Assembly: GCF_013031405.1 (NCBI RefSeq)
Contig: NZ_WPZY01000011.1
Coordinates: 1-64,000, forward strand
Direction: 5' to 3'
DNA: 64,000 bases
From: Ruegeria sp. HKCCD8929
Lineage (GTDB): Bacteria; Pseudomonadota; Alphaproteobacteria; Rhodobacterales; Rhodobacteraceae
Part shown: positions 53,023 to 60,699 of the stretch, piece after piece
Layout of the letters: each line of letters begins with the position of its first letter
Numbering within the stretch: position 1 is the first letter of the stretch
Program-made: the position numbers and the translations under genes
The notes under the pieces: generated by a model
Databases searched by the model: none
Told to the model about the DNA's origin: nothing
The model's input: the letters and a program-made list of their open reading frames with translations, nothing else

Positions 53023-54536
53023 TCAGCAGTCTCCTCCGCCGCCAAACGTTTTAGTTCCTTCCGAATAACCTTCCCCGTCATCGTCATCGGTAGTTCCTCC
53101 AAAAACGCGATCTCGCGCGGGTAGGAATACTGCGCCAGACGGTCCTTGACCCAGCCCTGCAACTCCTCCACCGAGGCTTCAGCCCTCGGTTTCAGCACGA
53201 CATAAGCCTTCACGATCTCGGTCCGCAAAGGATCGGGTTTACCAACCACTCCAACTGTCGCGACCGCCGGATGGGTCAGCAGGCAATCCTCAATCTCCGC
53301 CGGACCGATGCGGTAGCCGGATGAGGTGATCACGTCGTCCTCGCGGCCCACGAAGCGCAGATAATCGCCTTCCCATACACCCCGGTCACCGGTGATCAGC
53401 CAGTCTCCACGGAATTTCTCGGCAGTCGCATCAAGCCGATCCCAATATTCCAGCAGCATCGAGGCCGAACCCCGGCGGATGGCCACGTCGCCCTCATCCG
53501 TCGTCGGGGTGCCGTCCTCGTCGATCACCGCCACCTCGTGCCCCGGCACCGGCTTGCCGATGCAGCCCGGGCGCACCGGGAAGTCCTCGGCACAGGAGGA
53601 CACCACCATGTTGCACTCGGTCTGGCCGTAGAACTCGTTGATCGTCAGGCCGAACGCCTGTTCGCCCCAAGCCAGCATCTCGGCGCCCAGCGGCTCGCCG
53701 CCCGAAGCGACCGAGCGCAGCCCCGGAATCGCCTTATCCGCCGCCTTGAGCATCCTGAGCGCCGTGGGCGGGAAGAACACGTTGCGCACTCCGCCGCGTG
53801 CGATCACGTCGGCGCAGGCCTGCGGGTCGAACTTGTCAAGCCGGGACGCGACCACCGGGATGCCCAGCGCCAGACCCGGCATCAGCACGTCGAACAGCCC
53901 GCCGATCCAGGCCCAGTCGGCCGGGGTCCACAGGCAATCGCCCTCGCGCAGGTGATTGTGGCTGATCGACACGCCGGGCAGATGACCCGTCAGCACCCGG
54001 TGGCCATGCAGCGCGCCCTTGGGGCTGCCGGTGGTGCCGGAGGTATAGATCAGCACCGCCGGGTCCTCGGGGCCGGTATCCGCGAAATGCACCGGCCCGC
54101 CCTCCTCGCCGATTTCATCAACCATCAGCGGGGTGGCCAGATCGCCCAGCACCTGCGCCCCCTCGGCGTCGGTCAGAACGATCCGCGCCCCGGCATCGCC
54201 CACACGGGAGTGCAGCGCGTCCCTTTTGAACAGCTTGAATAGCGGCACCGAGATCGTGCCGGTCTTCCAGATCGCTAGATGCGCGGCGGCGCACCAGGGG
54301 GACTGGCTGAGCAGCACGCCAACCCGGTCACCCGGCGCAACCTCGCGCAGCAGGCGGCGTGACAAGCGGTCGACCATCTGGCGAAGCTGCGTGTAGGAGA
54401 CATCCACCCGCTCCGGACCGGTCAGGTCGATGATCGCCGTTTGGCCATCCCCGCCCCGCAGGCATTGCTGTGCCATGTTGAGGCGTTCGGGGATGTCCCA
54501 GCCTCCCGCTTGATGCAGACCCGGTATGCGCCTCAT
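53019..54536 (-). CDS. AMP-forming acyl-CoA synthetase
   Basis: 505 residues from the ATG at 54536 (GAGGGG upstream). Adenylating-enzyme motifs: ILIYTSGTTGSPKGALHGHR-type P-loop (AVLIYTSGTTGSPKG), NEFYGQTECNMV, WLITGDRGVWEGDYLRFVGR and the catalytic lysine region MTMTGKVIRKELKR. It activates a short- or medium-chain carboxylic acid with CoA. In a leucine/isovalerate cluster, isovalerate or acetoacetate are sensible substrates (inference). First gene of the downstream part of the cluster. Confidence 0.87.
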   Translation of the reverse strand: MRRIPGLHQAGGWDIPERLNMAQQCLRGGDGQTAIIDLTGPERVDVSYTQLRQMVDRLSRRLLREVAPGDRVGVLLSQSPWCAAAHLAIWKTGTISVPLFKLFKRDALHSRVGDAGARIVLTDAEGAQVLGDLATPLMVDEIGEEGGPVHFADTGPEDPAVLIYTSGTTGSPKGALHGHRVLTGHLPGVSISHNHLREGDCLWTPADWAWIGGLFDVLMPGLALGIPVVASRLDKFDPQACADVIARGGVRNVFFPPTALRMLKAADKAIPGLRSVASGGEPLGAEMLAWGEQAFGLTINEFYGQTECNMVVSSCAEDFPVRPGCIGKPVPGHEVAVIDEDGTPTTDEGDVAIRRGSASMLLEYWDRLDATAEKFRGDWLITGDRGVWEGDYLRFVGREDDVITSSGYRIGPAEIEDCLLTHPAVATVGVVGKPDPLRTEIVKAYVVLKPRAEASVEELQGWVKDRLAQYSYPREIAFLEELPMTMTGKVIRKELKRLAAEETAE

Positions 54537-54640
54537 GGATAGCCCCTCGCGCACTCACAAAAATGTTTTTTACTTTCAAAGCCTTGCCAAAGTTTCCCCA
54601 ACCGCCTCGGCCGCAAGTACGGCTTCTGGCCACTCGGCAC

Positions 54641-54654
54641 TTGATCCAGATCAG
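54641..54654 (+). promoter_or_regulatory. FNR/FnrL-like box upstream of ompW
   Basis: TTGATCCAGATCAG matches the FNR consensus TTGATnnnnATCAA at nine of ten specified positions. It lies 71 bases before the ompW ATG and about 105 bases before the divergent acyl-CoA ligase gene. OmpW expression is FNR-controlled in other Proteobacteria, supporting a functional site for oxygen-responsive control. Confidence 0.6.
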
Positions 54655-54724
54655 AGCCGCAGTCCGGTCCGGTGTCCAGAACGGGACCGGCACCAATTAA
54701 TGCAGTATGAGAATAGGAGTTCCC

Positions 54725-55330
54725 ATGAAACGCACAGCCGCCGCTCTGGTTCTGACCACGGCCCTGACCGCCCTTGCCGCCCCTGTCGCGGCGCAATCGC
54801 AGGGCGACTGGACGGTTGGCGTCGGGTTTGGTTACCTGGATCCGAAATCCGACAACGGCACGCTGGCGGGCGCGGCTGCGTCCATCGACGACGACACCCG
54901 CCCGATCTTCACTATGGAGTATTTCATCCGCGACAATATCGGGATCGAACTGCTGGCCGCGACGCCGTTCGAACATGACGTCACGCTGGCGGGTCTCGGC
55001 AATGCCGGTTCGGTCAAGCACCTGCCGCCCACCCTGTCGGTCAACTACCACTTCGCCACCCAAAGCGCGTGGAAGCCTTATGTCGGGCTGGGACTGAACT
55101 ACACCACCTTCTTCGACGAGCAATCGCCGCTCGGAAACCTTGAGGCGGACGATTCCTTTGGCATCTCGGTGCAGGCCGGCTTGGACTATCAGATCACCGA
55201 CAGGGGCGCACTGCGCCTGAACGTGCGCTGGTTCGACATCGAAAGCGACGTTACCCTGAACGGCGCGCCCATCGGCACCGCCGATATCGACCCCATTCTG
55301 GTGGGCATTTCCTACGTCCACAGCTTCTGA
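54725..55330 (+). CDS. OmpW family outer membrane protein
   Basis: 201 residues from the ATG at 54725. The signal peptide ends at APVAAQSQ. An eight-stranded beta-barrel is expected: alternating strands such as WTVGVGFGYLDP, IGIELLAATPFEHDV, PPTLSVNYHF and WKPYVGLGLNYTTFF, ending in the aromatic C-terminal residue (SYVHSF) needed for outer-membrane insertion. It is the only forward gene inside the liu cluster and carries an FNR-like box upstream and paired hairpins downstream. Confidence 0.92.
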   Translation: MKRTAAALVLTTALTALAAPVAAQSQGDWTVGVGFGYLDPKSDNGTLAGAAASIDDDTRPIFTMEYFIRDNIGIELLAATPFEHDVTLAGLGNAGSVKHLPPTLSVNYHFATQSAWKPYVGLGLNYTTFFDEQSPLGNLEADDSFGISVQAGLDYQITDRGALRLNVRWFDIESDVTLNGAPIGTADIDPILVGISYVHSF

Positions 55331-55340
55331 TCCCTCGGTA

Positions 55341-55396
55341 CCGGCGGCCCCGCGCCGCCGGCGAACGGCCCGCTTGCCATCTGGCGCGCGGGCCGT
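55341..55396. terminator. Paired GC hairpins between convergent genes
   Basis: Two perfect stems follow the ompW stop: CCGGCGGC/GCCGCCGG (55341-55361) and ACGGCCCGC/GCGGGCCGT (55365-55396). The second reaches the stop of the convergent gene at 55396. There is no long T-run on either strand, so termination may be bidirectional but weak. Confidence 0.5.
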
Positions 55397-55926
55397 CATT
55401 TCACCAACCCCAGATTGCGCAAATCCGAAACCCGCTCGGCCCGCAGGCGGATTCTGCATACGTATTGCGTGCTGCTGGCAGCCGTTCCGGCACCCCGATG
55501 GGCGCTTTCCAGAAAACACTGCTCTTGCGCATAGGTCAGCCATGCGGCTTCGGTTCGCAGAAACAACTCCAGCCTGTCGTCGGCTGCACTCTCAAACCGG
55601 ATTGAGTCCGCATCAAAGGCAATAGCCGCGTCGACAACCCCGGACACGGTCTCGCTGTAAAGCTGGTCCCAGATGCGCATCTCCGCCACCAGGCACTGCT
55701 CCATATCCAGGCGCGAGTAAGGTTCGATCAGCCTGTCCCGGCAGTCCTGGACCGTGATCTCTGAACAGGCCGAACCGGCCTTGGTGAATGCGTCTGTCTG
55801 CATGCAGTCGCGGATCGCGGCGATGTCCCGCTCAAACTGCGCGCGCTTCCTGTCCAACTCCGGATCAGCCGCCAAAGCGGGCCACGCAACGGAAGCCACC
55901 AGAGCCAATGCAAGCGCCGCGCGCAT
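55396..55926 (-). CDS. Exported Cys-containing protein (LprI-like)
   Basis: 176 residues. The signal peptide ends at WPALAADP. Six cysteines include the pairs IRDCMQ, GSACSEITVQDCRD and MEQCLV near the middle and EQCFLE/YVCRIR near the end. Four of them have the spacing C-x12-C-x7-C-x15-C, similar to the exported protein at 52546-53022. The aromatic/LTYAQEQC segment resembles DUF1311/LprI lysozyme-inhibitor-like domains. It starts 2 bp after the isovaleryl-CoA dehydrogenase stop, so the two are probably co-transcribed. Confidence 0.72.
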   Translation of the reverse strand: MRAALALALVASVAWPALAADPELDRKRAQFERDIAAIRDCMQTDAFTKAGSACSEITVQDCRDRLIEPYSRLDMEQCLVAEMRIWDQLYSETVSGVVDAAIAFDADSIRFESAADDRLELFLRTEAAWLTYAQEQCFLESAHRGAGTAASSTQYVCRIRLRAERVSDLRNLGLVK

Positions 55927-55928
55927 GG

Positions 55929-57095
55929 TCAGACTCCCATGGTGCCCATCATCTCGCGCCCGATCAGCATCCGGCGGATTTCCGAGGTGCCCGCGCCGAT
56001 CTCCATCAGCTTGGCGTCGCGGAAAATGCGGCTCACGGCGGCATCGGACAGGAAACCGGCCCCACCCATCGCCTGCACCGCCTGATGCGCCTGCGCCATC
56101 CCCTGCTCCGAGGCATAGAGACAGCAGGCCGCCGCGTCCTGGCGGGTCACATCGCCCCGATCGCAGGCCTTGGCGACCTCGTAGACATAGGCTCGGGCCG
56201 AGTTCATCGCCGTGTACATATCCGCGATCTTGCCCTGCATCAGTTGGAAGGTCCCGATCGGCTTTCCGAACTGCTTGCGCTCGGCCAGATAGGGCATGAC
56301 CTCATCCAGACAGGCCGCCATGATACCGGTGCCGATCCCGGCCAGCACCACACGCTCATAGTCGAGGCCCGACATCAGCACTGCCACGCCCTTGCCTTCT
56401 TCGCCCAGCACGTTCTCGAAGGGCACCTCGACGTCTTCGAAGATCAACTCAGCCGTGTTCGACCCGCGCATCCCCAGCTTGTCGAAATGGGGCGAGGTTG
56501 AGAAACCTTTCATCTCCTTCTCGATCAGAAATGCGGTGATCCCCTTCGACCGGGCCTCCGGATCGGTCTTGGCGTAAACCACCAGAGTGTCCGCGTCCGG
56601 CCCGTTGGTAATCCAGTACTTGTTGCCGTTCAGCCGGTAATGATCATTCCGCTTCTCGGCCCGCAGCTTCATCGACACCACATCCGACCCGGCCCCCGGC
56701 TCGGACATCGCCAGCGCGCCCACATGCTCACCCGAAATAAGGCGCGGCAGATACTTCTTCTTCTGCTCGTCATTGCCGTTCAGCTTGATCTGGTTCACGC
56801 AGAGGTTGGAATGTGCACCATAGGACAGCGACACCGACGCCGAAGCCCGCGCGACCTCTTCCACCGCAACCGTGTGGGCAAGATAAGACATCCCCGCGCC
56901 GCCATATTCCTCGGGAACGGTGATGCCCAGAAGGCCAAGCTCGCCCATCTCCTTCCACAGATCGTTCGGGAATGCGTTGGTCCGGTCGATCTCGGCGGCC
57001 ATGGGCTTGACCCGCTCCTGTGCCCAGCGATGCACCACCTCACGCAGGGCGTTCACATCCTCGCCAAGGTCGAATTGCATGGTTGCGGTGAACAT
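55929..57095 (-). CDS. Isovaleryl-CoA dehydrogenase
   Basis: 388 residues, start with GGAGG upstream. FAD-dependent acyl-CoA dehydrogenase: [38 protein letters not shown], and [17 protein letters not shown], whose Glu is at the position used as catalytic base in isovaleryl-CoA dehydrogenase rather than at the C-terminal site of other family members. The C-terminal [20 protein letters not shown] and [17 protein letters not shown] match. First step of the leucine pathway here; a palindrome lies just upstream. Confidence 0.93.
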   Translation of the reverse strand: MFTATMQFDLGEDVNALREVVHRWAQERVKPMAAEIDRTNAFPNDLWKEMGELGLLGITVPEEYGGAGMSYLAHTVAVEEVARASASVSLSYGAHSNLCVNQIKLNGNDEQKKKYLPRLISGEHVGALAMSEPGAGSDVVSMKLRAEKRNDHYRLNGNKYWITNGPDADTLVVYAKTDPEARSKGITAFLIEKEMKGFSTSPHFDKLGMRGSNTAELIFEDVEVPFENVLGEEGKGVAVLMSGLDYERVVLAGIGTGIMAACLDEVMPYLAERKQFGKPIGTFQLMQGKIADMYTAMNSARAYVYEVAKACDRGDVTRQDAAACCLYASEQGMAQAHQAVQAMGGAGFLSDAAVSRIFRDAKLMEIGAGTSEIRRMLIGREMMGTMGV

Positions 57096-57112
57096 CGCGG
57101 CCTCCTCTCACG

Positions 57113-57134
57113 TTAATGAACACTTGTTCAATAA
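57113..57134. promoter_or_regulatory. 22-bp interrupted palindrome upstream of isovaleryl-CoA dehydrogenase
   Basis: TTA-a-TGAACA-ct-TGTTCA-a-TAA is symmetric except for the central CT and one position on each arm. It lies 18 bases ahead of the dehydrogenase ATG, overlapping the likely promoter/leader. This form is typical of TetR-type operators that control branched-chain acyl-CoA genes. No regulator gene for it is visible in the window. Confidence 0.6.
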
Positions 57135-57210
57135 CCGGGATAACAGCGAATCCGCCACCGGTCAACGCCAAGCCTTTCACACGACCCGGCGTTTCCGCAC
57201 ACGCCAACGG

Positions 57211-57243
57211 AAAATGGCGCCGCTCCGCTGGGGAAGGGCGCCA
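57211..57243 (-). terminator. Probable terminator after the DegT-type gene
   Basis: On the reverse strand TGGCGCC...GGCGCCA (57243-57237 with 57221-57215) encloses a 15-base loop and is followed by TTTTCC. A second short stem, GTGCGC/GCGCAC at 57260-57276, sits closer to the gene end. Together they would end the transcript before the liu promoter. Confidence 0.45.
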
Positions 57244-57285
57244 ATCCAAAGACTCGAGCGTGCGCTGCAGGCGCACTCAATCTGG

Positions 57286-58476
57286 TTATGATTGATAGAC
57301 CGCGCCGACCTCGGCCCGGATGATGCGAGCGATCAGCTGGCAATCGGCAAGGCTGAAGGTCAGCGGCACCCGCATGTCGATGATCCCGGCCAGAACGCGA
57401 TCGCTTGCAGGCATTCGCTTGCTTTCCACGTAACGCCAGCTGTCATAGCGCGAGGTGAAACCGGTGGGCTCGGCGCCGCCGAACCATTTCAACTCAACCC
57501 CCCGCGCACCACAGCGCCGGATCACCTCGTTCACTCGCTCCGTTGCCCAGTCGAGCAGCAGGAACTGGATCGACGAGCCCACATAGGTCTCGGCTTCGGG
57601 CCGTTCGACAACAGTCAAGCCCGGCGTGCCGCGCAGGCCCTCCTCCAGCACCCGGTAACGTTCGTTCCAGCGCGTCACCTGCGCGTCCAGATCGCAAAGC
57701 TGAGGCCGCAGGATCGCCGCGCGCAGATTGTCCATCCGGCCCGAGACATTGGGGGTGTGATACTTGATCCGCTCGAACACCTCCGGCGACGGCGCCGCAA
57801 GATGGCGTTCGTAGAGCATATACGACCCCGACAGCATCACCGCCTTTGCCGCCAGCTTCTCATCATCGGTGATGAGAAGCCCGCCCTCGCCGGAATTCAC
57901 ATGCTTGTAGGTCTGGCAGGAATAGCAGCCGATGGCCCCTTGCCGCCCCGAGGCGACGCCGTTCCACGCGGCCCCCATCGTGTGGGCGCAATCCTCGATC
58001 ACCGTGATGCCCGCCGTATCGCAGATCTGCATCAGCCGGTCCATGTCACACAGATGCCCGCGCATGTGGCTGAGCATCAGCACCTTCGCCTGATCCGCCT
58101 TGGCCGCGAGATCGTCCAGATCGATTGTCAGGCCCTCAGTCACACCGACAAAAATCGGCTGCGCCCCCACGGACGCAATCGAGCCCGGCACCGGCGCCAG
58201 CGTAAACGCATTGGTCAGAACCGGATCGCCCGGCACCACGCCCACCGCGCGCAACGCCGTGGCCAGCGCATAGCCACCCGAGGCAACGGCGAGGCAGTAT
58301 TTCACCCCCATCCACGCAGCGAATTCCTGTTCCAGCAACGCAGTTTCGCCCAGCTCTCCGGGCGCCACATTGTAGCGGTGCAACCGGCCATGGCGCAGGA
58401 CCGAGACCGCCGCCTCGATCGCCTCGTCCGGAATGGGTTCCTGCTGGGTGAAGCTGCCAGAAAATATCTCAGTCAT
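57286..58476 (-). CDS. DegT/DnrJ/EryC1/StrS-type PLP aminotransferase
   Basis: 396 residues. Fold-type I family used for sugar-nucleotide or 3-amino-3-deoxy compounds. Motifs: LHRYNVAPGELGETALLEQE, GVKYCLAVASGGYALATALR, VIEDCAHTMGAAWNG (PLP Asp) and SCQTYKHVNSGEGGLLITDD with the Schiff-base lysine. No nucleotide-sugar or polysaccharide gene is adjacent, so the amino-sugar role is not supported by context and other substrates are possible. Followed by a terminator. Confidence 0.85.
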   Translation of the reverse strand: MTEIFSGSFTQQEPIPDEAIEAAVSVLRHGRLHRYNVAPGELGETALLEQEFAAWMGVKYCLAVASGGYALATALRAVGVVPGDPVLTNAFTLAPVPGSIASVGAQPIFVGVTEGLTIDLDDLAAKADQAKVLMLSHMRGHLCDMDRLMQICDTAGITVIEDCAHTMGAAWNGVASGRQGAIGCYSCQTYKHVNSGEGGLLITDDEKLAAKAVMLSGSYMLYERHLAAPSPEVFERIKYHTPNVSGRMDNLRAAILRPQLCDLDAQVTRWNERYRVLEEGLRGTPGLTVVERPEAETYVGSSIQFLLLDWATERVNEVIRRCGARGVELKWFGGAEPTGFTSRYDSWRYVESKRMPASDRVLAGIIDMRVPLTFSLADCQLIARIIRAEVGAVYQS

Positions 58477-58537
58477 GCGCCGTTTGTGCGGCGCGCTGTG
58501 CAGGTGGTCAAGGGGCGCGATGCAGAAATCGCCCGCC

Positions 58538-59209
58538 TCACGCGGCCTGACCGATGAGCCCCGGCACCAGCCCGGGCAGGTCGTCGAAATGATCCAATAG
58601 CGCCTCGGGCTGCAACGCGGCCATATCGGCGCCCGAGGGCCCGAAGGTCACCAGCACCGAGGGCACCCCCGCCGCACGTGCCGTGTTTCGGTCAGTATCG
58701 GAATCCCCGATCAGCACGCAGAGTGCCGGATCGCCTCCGGCCCGCCGTGCCGCCTCCCGCAGTGGCTCGGGGTCGGGCTTTCGCACTGGCAACGTGTCCG
58801 CACCGATCAGCGAGGCAAAGGCGCCGCGCACGCCGAGCCGTGTCAGCAGCAAATCGGCGAGCCTTTCGGGCTTGTTGGTGCAGATGCCGACGCCATAACC
58901 GGCGGCCTTCAGCGTCTCGACCGCTTCCAGCGCGCCGGGATAGAACTCTGTGTGATGGTCGATGGCCTGCGCATAGGCGTCGAGCAGCACCGGATAATAC
59001 TGATCGACGGTCGCCGCCTCATAGGCATCCACCCGTTTCAGCCCATGGGTCAGCATCATTCGCCCACCCCGCAGGGCCACGGCGGCGTCATCCCCATGCA
59101 CCAGCACATCGCCATGCCCCATGTCCCGAAAACAGTGATTGGCCGCGGCCAAAAGGTCGCCCGACGTGTCCGCCAGCGTGCCGTCCAGATCGAAGATTAC
59201 TGTGCGCAT
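58538..59209 (-). CDS. HAD phosphatase, phosphoglycolate phosphatase-like
   Basis: 223 residues from the ATG at 59209; the longer frame is a shadow. Motif I MRTVIFDLDGTLADTSGDLL, motif II YGVGICTNKPE, lysine motif VRKPDPEPLREAARRAGG, motif IV LIGDSDTDRNTARAAGVPSV. The first motif (DLDGTLxDTxxDL) is that of Gph-type 2-phosphoglycolate phosphatase, a housekeeping enzyme. Divergent from glmU. Confidence 0.87.
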   Translation of the reverse strand: MRTVIFDLDGTLADTSGDLLAAANHCFRDMGHGDVLVHGDDAAVALRGGRMMLTHGLKRVDAYEAATVDQYYPVLLDAYAQAIDHHTEFYPGALEAVETLKAAGYGVGICTNKPERLADLLLTRLGVRGAFASLIGADTLPVRKPDPEPLREAARRAGGDPALCVLIGDSDTDRNTARAAGVPSVLVTFGPSGADMAALQPEALLDHFDDLPGLVPGLIGQAA

Positions 59210-59342
59210 CCTGCCCTCATGTTCGGCGGGTTTCCGCCACGCCTTGTTGCAAACGGCAACCTTGTTTGATCGCTCAACCGCTTGCGCCTTTGCCCTCAGC
59301 GGATAAAACGGACCGCAGCAAAACAAAAGAGAAATCATTTTC

Positions 59343-60695
59343 ATGACCACTGCCCTTGTCATCCTCGCCGCTGGAAAAGGCACCAGGATGAAGTCGGATT
59401 TACCAAAGGTTCTCCATCCCATCGCCCACGCTCCGATGCTGGTGCATGCCATGCGCGCGGGCGCCGTTTTGTCGCCCGAGCGTACCGTGGTGGTCGCGGG
59501 GCACGGCGCCGATGACGTGCGCAAGGCGGTCGCGGTTGAGGATGAGACCGCGCAGGTCGTGCTGCAGGAGGAACAGCTCGGCACCGCCCATGCCGTGGAT
59601 CAGGCGCGCGAGGCGCTGACCGGGTTCAGCGGCGATGTGGTGGTTCTCTATGGCGACACCCCGTTTCTACAACCCGATACGCTGGAACGTATGGTGGCGG
59701 CGCGGGCGACCCATGATCTGGTAATCCTCGGGTTCGAAGCGGCGGACCCCGCGCGCTATGGCCGCCTGGTGATGCAGGGCGACACGCTGGAGCGGATCGT
59801 CGAGTTCAAGGACGCATCAGATGAGGAACGCGCCATAACCTTCTGTAACTCAGGCCTTATGGCTTGCGATTCAAAAACGCTGTTCTCTCTGATCTCCGAG
59901 GTCGGCAACGGAAATGCTGCGGGCGAATACTACCTGACGGATATCGTCGAGATCGCTCGCAGTCGCGGCCTCAAGGTCACCGCCGTGGCCTGTGACGAGG
60001 AGCAGACGCTGGGCGTCAACTCCCGCGCCGATCTGGCAGCCGCGGATGCGGTGTTTCAGACCCGCGCACGAGTCGAGCTGCTGGATTTGGGCGTGACCCT
60101 GATGGCGCCCGAGACCGTCTATCTGGCCGCCGACACCGTGATTGGCCGCGACACGGTGATCGAACCCAACGTGGTCTTCGGCCCTGGCGTCACCGTCGAA
60201 AGCGGCGCCACGATCCGCGCCTTTTCCCATCTCGAAGGCTGCCATGTCAGCCAAGGCGCCGTGGTCGGCCCCTATGCCCGCCTCCGCCCCGGTGCGGAAC
60301 TGGCCGAGAACGCCAAGATCGGCAATTTTGTTGAGATCAAGAACGCCGAGATCGGCGAAGGTGCCAAGGTCAATCACCTGAGCTATGTGGGCGATGCCTC
60401 GGTCGGAGCGGCGACAAATATCGGCGCGGGCACCATCACCTGCAACTATGATGGCGTGATGAAACACCGTACCGAGATCGGTGAGAAAGTGTTCATCGGC
60501 TCGAACACGATGCTGGTGGCGCCGGTCACGCTGGGCGACGGCGCCATGACCGCCACCGGCACGGTCGTCACCAAGAATGTGGACCCCGATGCCCTGGCCG
60601 TGGCGCGCGCCAGGCAGGAAAACAAACCGGGTTATGCGCGCAAATTGTTTGATATGTTGAAGGCGAAAAAGGCTCGCCAGAATAAAGGGGCCTGA
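59343..60695 (+). CDS. glmU: Bifunctional N-acetylglucosamine-1-phosphate uridyltransferase / GlcN-1-P acetyltransferase
   Basis: 450 residues. Makes UDP-GlcNAc, precursor of peptidoglycan and LPS. The N-terminal pyrophosphorylase domain (about 1-230) shows LAAGKGTRMKSDLPKVLH and VLYGDTPFL; the C-terminal left-handed beta-helix (about 250-450) has hexapeptide repeats (AVVGPYARLRPGAELAE, NFVEIKNAEIGEGAKV, TCNYDG) with the acetyltransferase His and Asn/Tyr region. glmS follows after 4 bp. Confidence 0.97.
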   Translation: MTTALVILAAGKGTRMKSDLPKVLHPIAHAPMLVHAMRAGAVLSPERTVVVAGHGADDVRKAVAVEDETAQVVLQEEQLGTAHAVDQAREALTGFSGDVVVLYGDTPFLQPDTLERMVAARATHDLVILGFEAADPARYGRLVMQGDTLERIVEFKDASDEERAITFCNSGLMACDSKTLFSLISEVGNGNAAGEYYLTDIVEIARSRGLKVTAVACDEEQTLGVNSRADLAAADAVFQTRARVELLDLGVTLMAPETVYLAADTVIGRDTVIEPNVVFGPGVTVESGATIRAFSHLEGCHVSQGAVVGPYARLRPGAELAENAKIGNFVEIKNAEIGEGAKVNHLSYVGDASVGAATNIGAGTITCNYDGVMKHRTEIGEKVFIGSNTMLVAPVTLGDGAMTATGTVVTKNVDPDALAVARARQENKPGYARKLFDMLKAKKARQNKGA

Positions 60696-60699
60696 ATTT

